From Bryum argenteum (taxonomy: Eukaryota; Streptophyta; Bryopsida; Bryales; Bryaceae): a stretch of DNA of 64,000 bases. The notes under the pieces were generated by a model. The model saw only the letters and a list, made by a program, of their open reading frames with translations. It had not been told where the DNA came from and searched no databases. Numbering within the stretch: the first letter of the stretch is position 1; the number at the start of each line of letters is the position of its first letter. Positions 11,011 to 21,348 of this stretch are shown piece by piece. The stretch lies in the NCBI GenBank assembly GCA_037043015.1, contig CM073325.1:20935001-20999000 (forward strand), read 5' to 3'. The position numbers and the translations under genes were made by a program.

Positions 11011-12099
11011 AACCAAGTGCAAACATCTCAATATGTCTTCAAACCTATTTCTTGACATGCATTTTGTAATTGCATTGGTTAGAAATAACTCATCGAAACA
11101 TTTTGACCAATGTAATCGAACATTAGGTAACTTTTTAGTAGCCATTAGCATAAGTATACCAAAAAAGGTTAGTAGCTCCTTTACCGTCAACGGGACCCAA
11201 CGGGCTCCTCCACGTGTCTTGCCTTCCTCATTGCTTGATGCGGCATACAAATTAGACATTCTAACAATTCTCACCAACACGTCATTAGGCCAAAACAACA
11301 AAAAGAAGTCAAGGGGATTTCGGCATAATGTCAAAGGCTCAACCAAACCTTGTTTGCCCCCTAACCAATGAACGGGGGGAATTTGAGTGCAAGGTGAATT
11401 CCACATACCGGGTGCAAAGCGTTCATTTACCGGTAAACTAGAAAATTCGGTAAATGTCAAATTGCATCCTAAACCTATTTCATTTGATGCATTAGAGTTG
11501 TTTATAAACCACTTCTTCGAATTTGGGGTCAATTCCATCTTTTCTAATTTATCCATGTCATTTGAAACTTGGGATTCCGATTGCCCGGGGTAATATGTAT
11601 AATCCGAAGAGTCGTTTGTGGATGGACTTGGAGTTCTAAGTCTTGAACCCCAAAGTTGGACTTCACTTACCATACCATACTCACCATTTTCATCCACAAA
11701 TTTTACTACGGCCTCCGGGACACTATATTTCCCCCATGGTCCAAACAATAAGACTTCTAGCATATCAATGGCAATCAATGGGTCATAGAATTCATCCACA
11801 ACCGTTCCCCTAAACATGTCTAAATACCGTGCTTCACTATCTAAAGGGATGTTCAAGTCAAGTAATTCACATTTTGGGACAATTACACACCTACCAAGGC
11901 ATCCAAGATTGTACAATGGCATGTGCAAAGATTTTTGAAGATCACTTCTCAATGTAACATTCCGATTATGCAAACTAGAAGTCCAAACAAGCTCAAATTC
12001 ACTTGTAGCTTGGTCATCTAATTTACAAATGTCATTGTCTCTAAGTGCCTCTAAAAGCTCCTCCACATGTGCTCCGTTTTCACCCTGCACAAACCCTCA
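11011..12099 (-). pseudogene. piggyBac transposase, N-terminal part
   Basis: The frame encodes the N-terminal half of a DDE_Tnp_1_7-type transposase. It contains CRNPLDFFLLFWPNDVLVRI, then WVPLTVKELLTFFGILMLMA, KKLPNVRLHWS and MSRNRFEDILRCLHL, matching the conserved block just before the catalytic core. It is cut by the gypsy insertion at 11010. Upstream, the same frame continues after a single in-frame TGA (12097-12099) into a 110-residue extension (12097-12426) with a basic patch (AGKKRRIPPS) that could be a nuclear localisation signal. The true start may therefore be further upstream, with the TGA a mutation, or the extension may be unrelated leader sequence. Confidence 0.88.
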
Positions 12100-12426
12100 A
12101 ACACGGGCATTAGGATTCTCAAGAAGAGAATCCATTGCCATAGAATCAAAAGGAGGTGGTGAGTGTGTGGGTAACAAATTACCAGCTGATGGTGGGATGC
12201 GTCGTTTTTTACCGGCCTGACACGACGCCACTGCTGGCTCCGGAGCTTGAGGTTCTCGAGTTGCGTTACCAACGCCAGGCACTGGTGAACTGGACATCCC
12301 CTCTACGGACTGTTCCAGTGTAAGCTGGCCATCGTGGCCCAGCTCGAGTCGTTGCCGCACCAATCGGGCAGTCCCTGGCCGCAACTCGCCCGGTCGTATG
12401 ATCATGCTCTGATTGAGGTCTCTCAT
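12100..12426 (-). pseudogene. possible N-terminal extension of the piggyBac transposase
   Basis: This stretch of about 109 codons is in frame with the transposase N-terminal piece and separated from it by one TGA. It includes a Pro/Ser-rich low-complexity sequence and a basic cluster, GKKRR. Just upstream on the minus strand a good acceptor (TTTGTGTAG) and a donor (CAG|GTAAAG, about 66 bases away) suggest a leader intron. N-termini of piggyBac transposases are poorly conserved and acidic or disordered, so homology cannot be judged here. Confidence 0.4.
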
Positions 12427-13234
12427 CGATCGATCAAGACCCTACACAAACAACAACAGATCACTGTCAATTTGCTGACCTTCGTTTGGGCGCATTCTTT
12501 ACCTGGCTCAATCTGGAGAAGGCCTCGAATCATGTCGACAAAGCTTGGGATAAACATGATGGTACCCAAGCTTGACATCAACTTTGATGCGCTTCAAGCC
12601 GGTGATTTCAGCTGTTTGAGAATAATCGGGAAACTGAATGGGAACTTACCCCAGACTCATCATAAAATTCTAGCCACTTACCCCAGACTCATCATAACCG
12701 AATCCCAGTCTAGAATGAGCGCGGCGGGAGCTACACTTGGCATCTCACGAATCTCAGCTCACGAACGAGCGCTGCCTTCGATCGTCTCAGTCCTAGGCAA
12801 ATGGATACGAAGAAGAACATTTGGCTTGGCAAGCGCGTGCCCATCAATTCCTTGCTGGTTTTGCTTCAAGTTTAACGATACTATTACTATTGAGCAGAAT
12901 CTGGAGCCTTGCGGTGACCCTGCTGGTGGCGACAAGGCCTCGAAAAAGAAGAAATGAAGAACCTGAACTCTAACCAAGACGATGAGAAATTGGATTTACC
13001 GGAAGGGTCGTCTGATCGGTCCTTGGACGTCGCCGGGCCTCACCAACTGCGCCATTGCGCCGACGAGTTTGAGTCGCAGACCGGGGGGCGATCGTGACGC
13101 CATCACCCAACGCAAAATCCTCCGACCTCCCCTGTCCAACTGAAACCCCACTATGCAAGCAACCAGACTCACCAATAACGACATTGCTCACGAACCCTAA
13201 TTCGTGAAAACTCGAATCGGTCGTTTCGTTCTCA

Positions 13235-13612
13235 CCTGGAGTCCTGTCGACCGTGACGTTGGCCATGGAGCGCCTCTGATTCTCTATCCGGCCACCAAGA
13301 TTCCCGAACGAAATTGTTGATAGCGTCACTAAAGCCACCAGCTTCGCCTTCAGCGCGTCGATCAGACCACCTCAGGAGCTCTGCGATGTTTCTACGAAAC
13401 AGAAACCTCAAGTTTCTAGGACCGGGAATTTGCGGCAAGACAACACCAGGAAGAAGCGGACGTGAGAGAAGATAATTGTCGTCCAAGAACCGCAAACACT
13501 CATCGACTATTGATTGTGGTTGATTCTGCTCATGGACAAGCCAACGCTGCAATTCTTTGGAGAAATCGTCCCCGCAACTCTCCCGTCTTTCTCGAATCCA
13601 CTCTGCAACCAT
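13235..13612 (-). CDS. unknown ORF inside the piggyBac element
   Basis: This ORF of 126 residues from an ATG reads MVAEWIRERRESCGDDFSKE at the start. It has no family I recognise. Its composition is protein-like (charged helical first half, then LLSRPLLPGVVLPQIPGP). At the end of the frame a strong splice-donor match (CAG|GTGAGA) overlaps the stop codon, so it may be a first exon. I could not link it in phase to the transposase frame. It may be a captured host exon, a second transposon gene or an untranslated leader. Confidence 0.3.
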
Positions 13613-13979
13613 CCTATCGTTTTCGAAGTCCGTTGCGCAACGGTCGAGCGGAAGTCACAAGCCGCGGAACCCCTAAAAATACCAAACGTCTCTGACAGAT
13701 GATCTTCCTAAAGTGACCCGGCTTGCAACGACGAGCCAGGAAATCAAGTTTCCAACGACGCTCCACAGATTCGGGCAGCAACAAACCACACTCGCTCTTC
13801 TATCCGCAACCAGCGGTGTGCAAATCATGATCGAACCACATCCGAATTGCTCAAACGGATTGTTTGACGTCGGAGACGGTCCTTGCCCGACCAGTTTGAC
13901 CCAAGCCTCTCCCGATTCCGTCCGGCGAAGCCAGAGCTACAGTGCACTAAACTTTCAGAACGTGCCCCAGGGGCACGCT

Positions 13980-13997
13980 TGGGCGTTTAAGGGTTAA
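13980..13997 (-). repeat. piggyBac right end: TIR plus TTAA
   Basis: TGGGCGTTTAAGGG (13980-13993) is the exact inverse of the left TIR and is followed by TTAA. A 17-bp palindrome, CGTGCCCCAGGGGCACG, lies just inside it and could be a subterminal transposase-binding or hairpin site (inference). Confidence 0.9.
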
Positions 13998-14700
13998 ACT
14001 TCTTTTGTTGATTTGTGAGATCAGCACTCGAGGACGGTTGAGCACTCTTAGAATAGAATTCTTGCTCCAATTGGATGTCATATTGACTTTCTCTTCCTTT
14101 TAGGTCATTATCTCGTTTGATAATTTGGTACCGAGAACTTCGAAAAGGCAATAGGAACGCTATTCCAAGCCAATAGAAATGAATCGCATATCGGAGGTAG
14201 TCCTACTCGGATTCCGGAGATAAGTTGTCACTCGCTCATATTTTCACCAAGATTATTCAATAGTGAGTAAAGTTTTTGAAAGCGAATGATACGCTCTTCA
14301 GAAAACTTCTCATCAAAACCTAACAAGTGACTCCACATTTACATTGAAGTTTTGCATTTAGCAAGTTCAGTCTTACGTTGTGTGTTGATGGAATTGAGGA
14401 TAGCAAGTGCTGATAACTTATCGCGACATTCCCATACTACCGGATAAGCACCATCGACTTGCTTGGAAGATCCATCGACAATGGAAAATAGATTCTTAGA
14501 CTGGAACAGAAATGTCATGAGCATTTTCCATAAGGAAAAGTTGGTTCCGTCATATTTATCGACACTGGCGGTGTCCTTGGACTCTTTTGGATTGGACATT
14601 GTGGTAAAGATACCGGACTTGTTTTGTACTAAACAATTATAGAAACCCATAATGATCTTAGACTCACGTGCAATGCGCAATGCCGACGTGCATTAGGCAC
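13998..14700 (-). mobile_element. Ty1/copia fragment, upstream (gag) part
   Basis: Minus-strand sequence encodes a copia gag N-terminus (VDKYDGTNFSLWKMLMTFLF, FSIVDGSS) near 14340-14600 and weaker gag sequence toward the piggyBac junction. It is a broken fossil with several breaks and no LTR that I can recognise. It continues at 962-1787 on the other side of the piggyBac element. Confidence 0.75.
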
Positions 14701-15587
14701 ATAACTTGTTGAACTTCTACCACACTACTTCACGCACAACCGAGACTCACAACGTAGCAAGCGACACCAGTGATGTATTTGTGTAAAGATGCTCACATTG
14801 CAATGAGAGTTTCACTTATCACGAGTCACATGTGATCAGATGTTCAAGATTCATCTACTTCATCCAAGTATGAATGAATAACTGAACAAAGTCTATTCAT
14901 CAGTTATTATAAATTCATGTTTTTGTCCTCACATTGGACTGCAGCAACCATACAATCTTAGACTATGAACTTGTATAAATTACGCTTGAATATTATAGTT
15001 ACCTATGTAGATACAAGTGTACTCATTTGTGGTTTTGAAAAAATACGTCGTGGTAGTAATAAATAAGTTTTACATGCTAAGCTTGATCAAGTAATTCTTG
15101 TTTCCATCAAAGAAGTAGACAATGTATTGAAAACATTTGGACCTTTGTGGGATTGAACTATGAATTTACCAAGAATAAGTTGAAATTACAAGCTTCTTTG
15201 AATAAATCTTTAATAAGTGACAACCATTGTTGGTAGATTATCAAATGAACTTACATTCCACTTGTAGAGAACTACAACATATACTAGAAACAATCTTGAA
15301 TTATAAAGCAAGTGAAAATATATTCATTGAAAAAAAGTACATGAAAGTGCCATCATCAATCTAATCTTTTCATATTTTATAATAATCACATTGGCTCAAG
15401 TACACAAGATTTTTCTTCCTTAAAGTTGGTAATCAAATTGGTGCAACATACTTATGCTTCCCATATCTATATATGATCTCTCAAAATCAACAAGACTAGA
15501 TCTGAGATGAATATTCCAATTCATAAATCACATCCTTTTTGGGTGAATTAGAGCCACTAAACGATATCAATAATGCAATCCAAATGC
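14701..15587. other. non-coding AT-rich stretch
   Basis: I see no gene. The sequence may include the untranslated leader of the copia fragment, but no LTR boundary or primer-binding site was found. It ends at the 9-bp target duplication of the Mutator-like element. Confidence 0.5.
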
Positions 15588-15879
15588 GGGTGAGCTTAAA
15601 CTCACCCAGCGAGCTGGTCACGGAGCTTTGTGGGCAGGGCGAGGTCGCTCGGGCAGGGGGACGCATTTGCGTCCCCTTTCATCCAACACTGTTCACAACC
15701 GTGACCTGAACCCTAGAGAGCCGCTGGTATCCTCCTCTCCCGGCCCGCCCCATCGTGCACCGATCAAGCCGCTCGTATCCTCCTCTCCGGCCGCCGCCGC
15801 ACGCGCAACGGGACCGAAAGTGCGTCTTGAGACGGAGGCTCGCAAACGAGCTTCTTCATCATCGTCGATCCCATTCCCG
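15588..15879 (+). repeat. MULE left TIR
   Basis: The inverse of this stretch occurs at 16892-17179 with a small number of substitutions and indels. It is GC-rich compared with the surrounding DNA. The outermost 20 bases are themselves nearly palindromic. Confidence 0.88.
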
Positions 15880-16891
15880 CTCCCGAACTCGGCCGAGCAT
15901 GGTCAACGCCGACGCTGGCGATGGCTTAAGCCATGAAGAGGATCAACGCAGGCTCGCAGCAATTCGGTGTGTTCGACCGGGGTTTCATTGACATGTTTGC
16001 CAAGACGTACACGTTGAAGCCCATTCGCATTGGAATCGTCGTCATCGTTCGAGTTCGTTCGGTAACTCGAGCGCGACTTCTACCGTATCATCCGAGCTGC
16101 TCCAAGCTCCAAGTGGAGCTGCTCGATCCTGTCCCCGCTCCCGAACTCGAACGATGCTTAAATGCTTGTTGCGTGATTCGGATTAGTCGTTTGTTTGCTT
16201 TTGGATTGATCGAATGTTGTAGCTTCGGGGGTGTGAAAGTAAACCATTTGGCGTGTGTTGCAATACATGCTTTTATGAAGCAGGACTTTAATTCGATCAG
16301 GCAGGCCTCACATGCTTGAACAGTCTCTTCTGCTTTTTGGTTACATCGAAGTCTCAAAAATCGGTGGTGTGAAAGTAAAAACCATCGCGTGTGTTGCATT
16401 TCATGCCTTCATGAACGTAATCAGTTGATCGAAGCGCTTGCAATAATGAAGGACGATTAACAATGGAAAAAGGGCACTGCTGTAGTTTGCAAGAAAAACC
16501 GAGCCAGTTGATGGAATGGTGCACATCGGAATCACTGAAAACCTCCAATGGAAAAGGACACACTGCTGTCGTTTGCGTGAGAAAAGATCGAAGGACCCGG
16601 TGAGACAGTTAATGATGAAAATGATGTACATTGGAATCAGTAATGACCTTCAATGGAAGAAGAAGAACACCTAAGATTACAACGGGGTTCGTTTTTGTGA
16701 TTGAGCAACCCCTGGCTGATTACACGTCGAGCTTATGCTCACCGTGGTCGTCTTGCACCCTGTGCAGACGCTTGTGGCTCGCGTTGCTGAAGCCGCGCAC
16801 GTCTTGGAGAAGTAGGCGTCACCGACTCAATGTCATTCCTCTGGGTCGTCCTGCACAATGACACTCAAAACCTTTAACACCTAGCGATGCT

Positions 16892-17179
16892 CGGGAACAG
16901 GATCGACGATGATGAAGAAGCTCGTTTGCGAGCCTCCGTCTCGGCACGCACTCGGTCCCGTTGCACAGTGCGGCGGCTGGGAGAGGAGGATACGAGCGGC
17001 TTGATCGGTGCACAGTGGGGCGGCTGGGAGAGGAGGATACCAGCGGCTCTCTAGGGTTCAGGTCACGGTTGTGAACAGTGTTGGATGAAAGGGGACGCAA
17101 ATGCGTCCCCCTGCCCGAGCGACCTCGCCCTGCCCACAAAGCTCCGTGACCAGCTCGCTGGGTGAGTTTAAGCTCACCC
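16892..17179 (-). repeat. MULE right TIR
   Basis: This is the inverted partner of 15588-15879. The outer ends are identical and divergence increases inward. Confidence 0.88.
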
Positions 17180-20100
17180 TCCAAATGCGGTTATCATCCC
17201 AAATTAAACAGTACACTTGTAACATGCTTGTGTTCAGGACACGACGTCCTGTGCATGGCAAGGACTCCCGCAGTTTCGATGCTTGTTCTTGGGAAGCCCG
17301 GTGGAATGAGTGGTCACTACTGGTGACTCATTCCGAAACTTTCGATTGAGGATGCAACGCAAGACCTAAACTTCCCTTCCTGCACCAGATGTTCAATTCA
17401 TGCACCGAAAATGGCGGCTTTCAAGCTCTACAATCATAGTGCAGATGAGATGTCTGTGCATCATCCCTTTCGAAAACGATGTGACTCTAGACCCACATCA
17501 AAGTGAAGAGATTCTCACTTTCATCGGATCTTCCGGATAGCATTGATGGTTTCTAGATCTCAACTGAGAAGGTCCCTTTGCATACGTTGATCGTTCTCAG
17601 AAATGGGGTCCCTATGACGGTCTGATTCTGTAACGATCTTGAATCATGCACATCAAGGATGTTGAAGCTGAATCACACCGCCTTCGACATGAAGCTTGTT
17701 TCGAACCCCATGGAATCACGTGATAGGCTTGAATCAAAAGACCAAGTCTTCGTGCAAAGACCGGATAAGTATATTTAGCAGAGACTAATACCGCAAATTA
17801 ATGTAGATGCTCCAGCTGAAGGCCAGGTAATGGGGCTGGAATTGAGAGCACGGTTGGCATGGTTTGACCGGGTGGCGAGTGACGGTGGAGAGGAAAGCAT
17901 AGTACAAGCAAGTTCAGTGGGGGAATTAGGGTAATGCAGAATGCCAGGTGGAGCATGGTTTGCGAGATAACACGACGATAATCTCGGAGAGGTATCCGTG
18001 GCGAAGGTTCGCCGATTGGGTGCGTGGCGTGAAGGACATGCTTTCGGGGTCGATCTCTTGGCAACGATGACAGCCACAAGCGCAGCCAGCTGTGCTCATA
18101 TATCTCGATCCCCAGTTGGCACAAACAATTTCCCATTCAATGCTAACTACTACCTTGTGTTGCTCATTACCTTCTCTAATTGCACTCCTTGTCAGGGCCT
18201 GAGGCAGGCGCACCCACTTGACCCACTGCCACGGAAATGTACACATGTTTACCATTCAAAAACCAAATCTAGAACTGCACATTTTGCGAGGCTGCAACTT
18301 CTATGCTGAAAATGATTCGTTACAAAACATGTAGGAATTTGAACTCATCCAAGACTTGAGTGACCACAATCAATTTTAAATGTTCGCAGCCACATTTAGC
18401 CATGGAGGAAACTGTTTTGGTTCAAAGTTAGAATGATACTGTATACCGTAATGATGATTTTCTGGAAGTAAAAAATGCAAAACAATATGGTGATCGGAAC
18501 TTCCATGCACGATCGGCTAGGATGCGAATGTGCGATATCGTACGTTGACTTACCGTCACTGATAAAACAAAAGTTCACGTCGCTGCCATGACAGTAACTG
18601 GGCGTGAAACAGGCATGTTCAGGGTCAATAGTCGTTCTGGCATGCACAGTTCCCCGTGAAGATCTGTGCATGCCATGCCAAACAAGAACGGACTAATGGA
18701 AACAACCAATAACTTATATTCAAGTACCAATCAGCCGGTGGTCTCATCAGCTAAACTTTCGTGATCGATTCTGCACTGCAGGATCATCTCGATCATCTCA
18801 AAACCATTTGTCGTAGCATGTCGGTTTGTAAGGTCAACCAGCAAATGAGATTTCAAAACCTCGAAAGTCACCACCCCCATTGGCGAGGATTTTAAACAAT
18901 TGTAGTACTTTATGTTTTTTTGCTTGACTTTGATGACGCTTATGAGTTGTAAACCCTCTGGCATTTCGCTTTGGATCTTCACCAATTCTACCAGGAAGTT
19001 TCTCACGATCCTTTTAGAAGGTTGACACTGGGTGAAAACATGTCAGATATAAGTATTCAATTTGCTGTTACCCACATTAATTTCCGTCGTAGAAGTCTAT
19101 GAATTTGACCTTTTTGAAGATATTGTCACAAGGGAATACAGTCACCTAGAAATGCCACTAACACTAGATGAGTAGCTTCTCTTACACCAAAAGCAAGCAT
19201 AAGCAGCATAAAAATTACATGAGTTTTCATTTACCTCAAACATACAAAAGAAGGGATCAAAGAAGGAATGAATGTGAAAATTTATTTTTAGCACAGTTCA
19301 AATGGATCAAAGAGCTTGTAAAAATATTCTTTCCCGTACATCTACATATTACTCCTAAAGCAAGATTTCATTAGAAACACCGTTCCCAGATACGCATGTA
19401 ACTTCAAGTACAGCAGGATGGCTGGCTTTATGCTAATTGAAAAAGACCGATTTTGACATCCTCTGACTTGCACGTACCCCAAATTTGTGCACTTCCTGAC
19501 GAAAGTGAAGATATCGGAAAGAATACAATCTGAAAAGAAGGATATTACTTCACTAGAAGTAACAGCTCATGATGCTTGAAGGCCCAACCACACACAAGGC
19601 TGAAAAACCTCAGCTAGAGTTGGTAAAAATGCAGGAAACAACAACAACACAAAAGGCATGCAAAAGCTTTTCTGAAGTACCGTAGCCCGGGTAACTTCGT
19701 CTCATCTAAATTTAATCATGTGTACAGAATCATACTGCAATTGCCGCTCAGACTGGTAAGCACTAAAGTAGACACCATATTAAAAGCAGGTGAGGAAAAT
19801 AGGCATATTGGCAGCCGATAAATAGCATTATCGATCACAAAAGAGCACCAAGTGGCTTGCAATAGTCGAGATTCAATTATAACAAATACTGTTAAAATAT
19901 CTGGGGTGTGCCCTGGAATCAGGGCTCCAATTAATCACAGTGTGAACTTGCTAATCTCTAAAGCCTCATTTTCCTGGCGACTCGTAATCTGCTAGTCGGT
20001 TGTTGTCGTTCTCCGACACGTGGTTTGAATCCTTTTCACTTTTAAGGTACTTCCTTGCCTCATGGTAGTTTACGTTACGCCAATTGTAATTATTGTATGT

Positions 20101-20671
20101 CCGTAAAGAATGGACCGCTAATTTACTTCTTTCTTCTTTTTCCCTTTTCTTTCTCTCTTTCTTTGTCTTTTCTTTTTGTTGTTGTTACCCAATCTACGCA
20201 TTATCAATTGAAAAATTACAATTGCAGTAACCTCACTGCAAGGATGCATTGAAAGAATGGAGAGGAAGATGTAAGGATAGGAAGGAATTTACTGTGGGTT
20301 TGTGCACCATTCGCATTTAAGGTAATGGAGGAAGTGATCTATGTAGTGAAGGTAGTTGGTGATAGTGTGTGTAATCTGTGTGCAGGGCAAAGTAAGTAGA
20401 AGACTGGATCTGCTGGAAGCATCAATTTTGGACCCATTTGAAATTTGTTGTGAATGCTTGAAGTTAATTTCATTTGTGTTCATGAAATGAAACAATGCAA
20501 AATGTTCATAATAAGTCTATTAAAGGCTAACCTTTTAAGTTGTTATGAGTGCTCAATTCACCCTAGTGATCAATTGTCTCTAATGTATGCAATTGTTGTA
20601 AATGTAAATGCAGTAATCACTAATTCGAGGTTCTTGTTACTTAGAGATCATAAGATTCTCATACAACTTTA
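17180..20671. other. intergenic DNA, no confident gene
   Basis: There are only short unsupported frames. A 91-codon minus-strand frame at 18731-19006 (MRNFLVELVKIQSEMPEGLQ onward) has protein-like composition and might be an exon or gene relic, but I recognise no family. A pyrimidine-rich tract lies at about 20127-20182. The rest is AT-rich and featureless to my reading. Confidence 0.4.
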
Positions 20672-21348
20672 CACTAGTAGAAAAGGGGTGCAACTACACC
20701 CAGATGTACACCAAAAACACACCTAATTTGGGCTTTTCGAAATGGTGTAGTTGAGATTCATTTTGGTGTAATCCGGCACCTGACACTCTTATTTGCGGAT
20801 TGTCTGACACTCATATTTGCAGTCTGTCTAGTGGGGGGTCCCATCATGTGGTGCGCATTTGTCTTCGAGGGTAAAAGAACATATTTTACTGGTCGCAGGA
20901 AGTGCAATTGTTTTGCATATTACTTGACTCCCATGTTTATTTTCATATAATTTACTCTCTTATTTATAGCATACCCGGGTGATTGAAGTGACATGGTCTG
21001 TTGAGGGCAAAGGGACTGTATGCGCTGCGACCATCATCAAATTCTGTGTGAGCACATGGTTGGGACTGAGTTTCTATACTAGATGAGTGGGAGATCCCCC
21101 AATGCATATGGGATTTTCTGCTTCTGAATCTTGGACTGCCAGTGGGACACACCCATGCCAGGTGGCTGCATTTGATGATGATTTGTTCACTGTTTACACC
21201 AAAAATTGCCTTCCACCATAAACATTGTTCATTGTTTACACCAAAAAGTGCCTTCCACCAGTCAGAAATCACTTACTAAACATTATGAACACCAAAGTCT
21301 GTTTTCGGTGTAGTTGCCCGGTGTAGTTGCACCCCTTTTCTACTAGTG
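20672..21348. mobile_element. small CACTA (EnSpm-like) element, non-autonomous
   Basis: This 677-bp element starts CACTAGTAGAAAAGGGGTGC and ends with the exact inverse. The TIRs of about 29 bp are at 20672-20700 and 21320-21348, flanked by the 3-bp duplication TTA (20669-20671 and 21349-21351). A CACTA terminus with a 3-bp duplication defines the superfamily. Subterminal repeats of GGTGTAGTTG type occur near both ends, as transposase-binding sites usually do. Inside is a 34-bp tandem duplication (21185-21218 and 21227-21260). There is no transposase. Confidence 0.92.

Larger units (their letters stand above)
1792..13993 (-). mobile_element. piggyBac DNA transposon, carrying a gypsy insertion
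   Basis: The element is 12,202 bp, bounded by 14-bp inverted repeats and TTAA duplications. Without the nested gypsy element and one copy of its target site it would be about 4.7 kb. The transposase gene runs on the minus strand in two pieces (11011-12099 and 2434-3542), separated by the retrotransposon. The transposase-distal end (about 2.0-2.17 kb) is a C-rich minisatellite. The transposase-proximal side holds a 126-residue ORF of unknown function (13235-13612) and an N-terminal extension (12097-12426). It inserted into an older copia fragment. As it stands it cannot make its own transposase because of the gypsy insertion. piggyBac elements are well known in animals and less often reported in land plants. 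Confidence 0.9.
15588..17179. mobile_element. Mutator-like DNA transposon, non-autonomous
   Basis: This 1,592-bp element has long terminal inverted repeats (about 292 bp at 15588-15879 and 288 bp at 16892-17179), both starting GGGTGAGCTTAAACTCACCC from the outside. A perfect 9-bp duplication, TCCAAATGC, flanks it (15579-15587 and 17180-17188). Long TIRs with a 9-bp duplication are characteristic of MULEs. No transposase is encoded. The interior has two pairs of diverged tandem repeats (near 16210-16425 and 16450-16650), each about 100 bp. The interior could include captured host sequence, which I cannot identify. The open frames inside the TIRs are mirror images of each other and not genes. 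Confidence 0.88.

Noticed and set aside
15628-17184. Similar proteins predicted on opposite strands near 15.6-15.9 and 16.8-17.2 kb
   Set aside because: They are the two inverted-repeat arms of the Mutator-like element read in opposite directions, not genes.
17775-18255. Overlapping minus-strand frames of 100-112 codons
   Set aside because: Three frames overlap on the same strand with no domain, splice logic or codon signal favouring any one of them.
19976-20045. Possible tRNA-like sequence (GTGGTTTGAATCC)
   Set aside because: Only the T-arm-like motif is present. No acceptor stem or anticodon arm folds around it.
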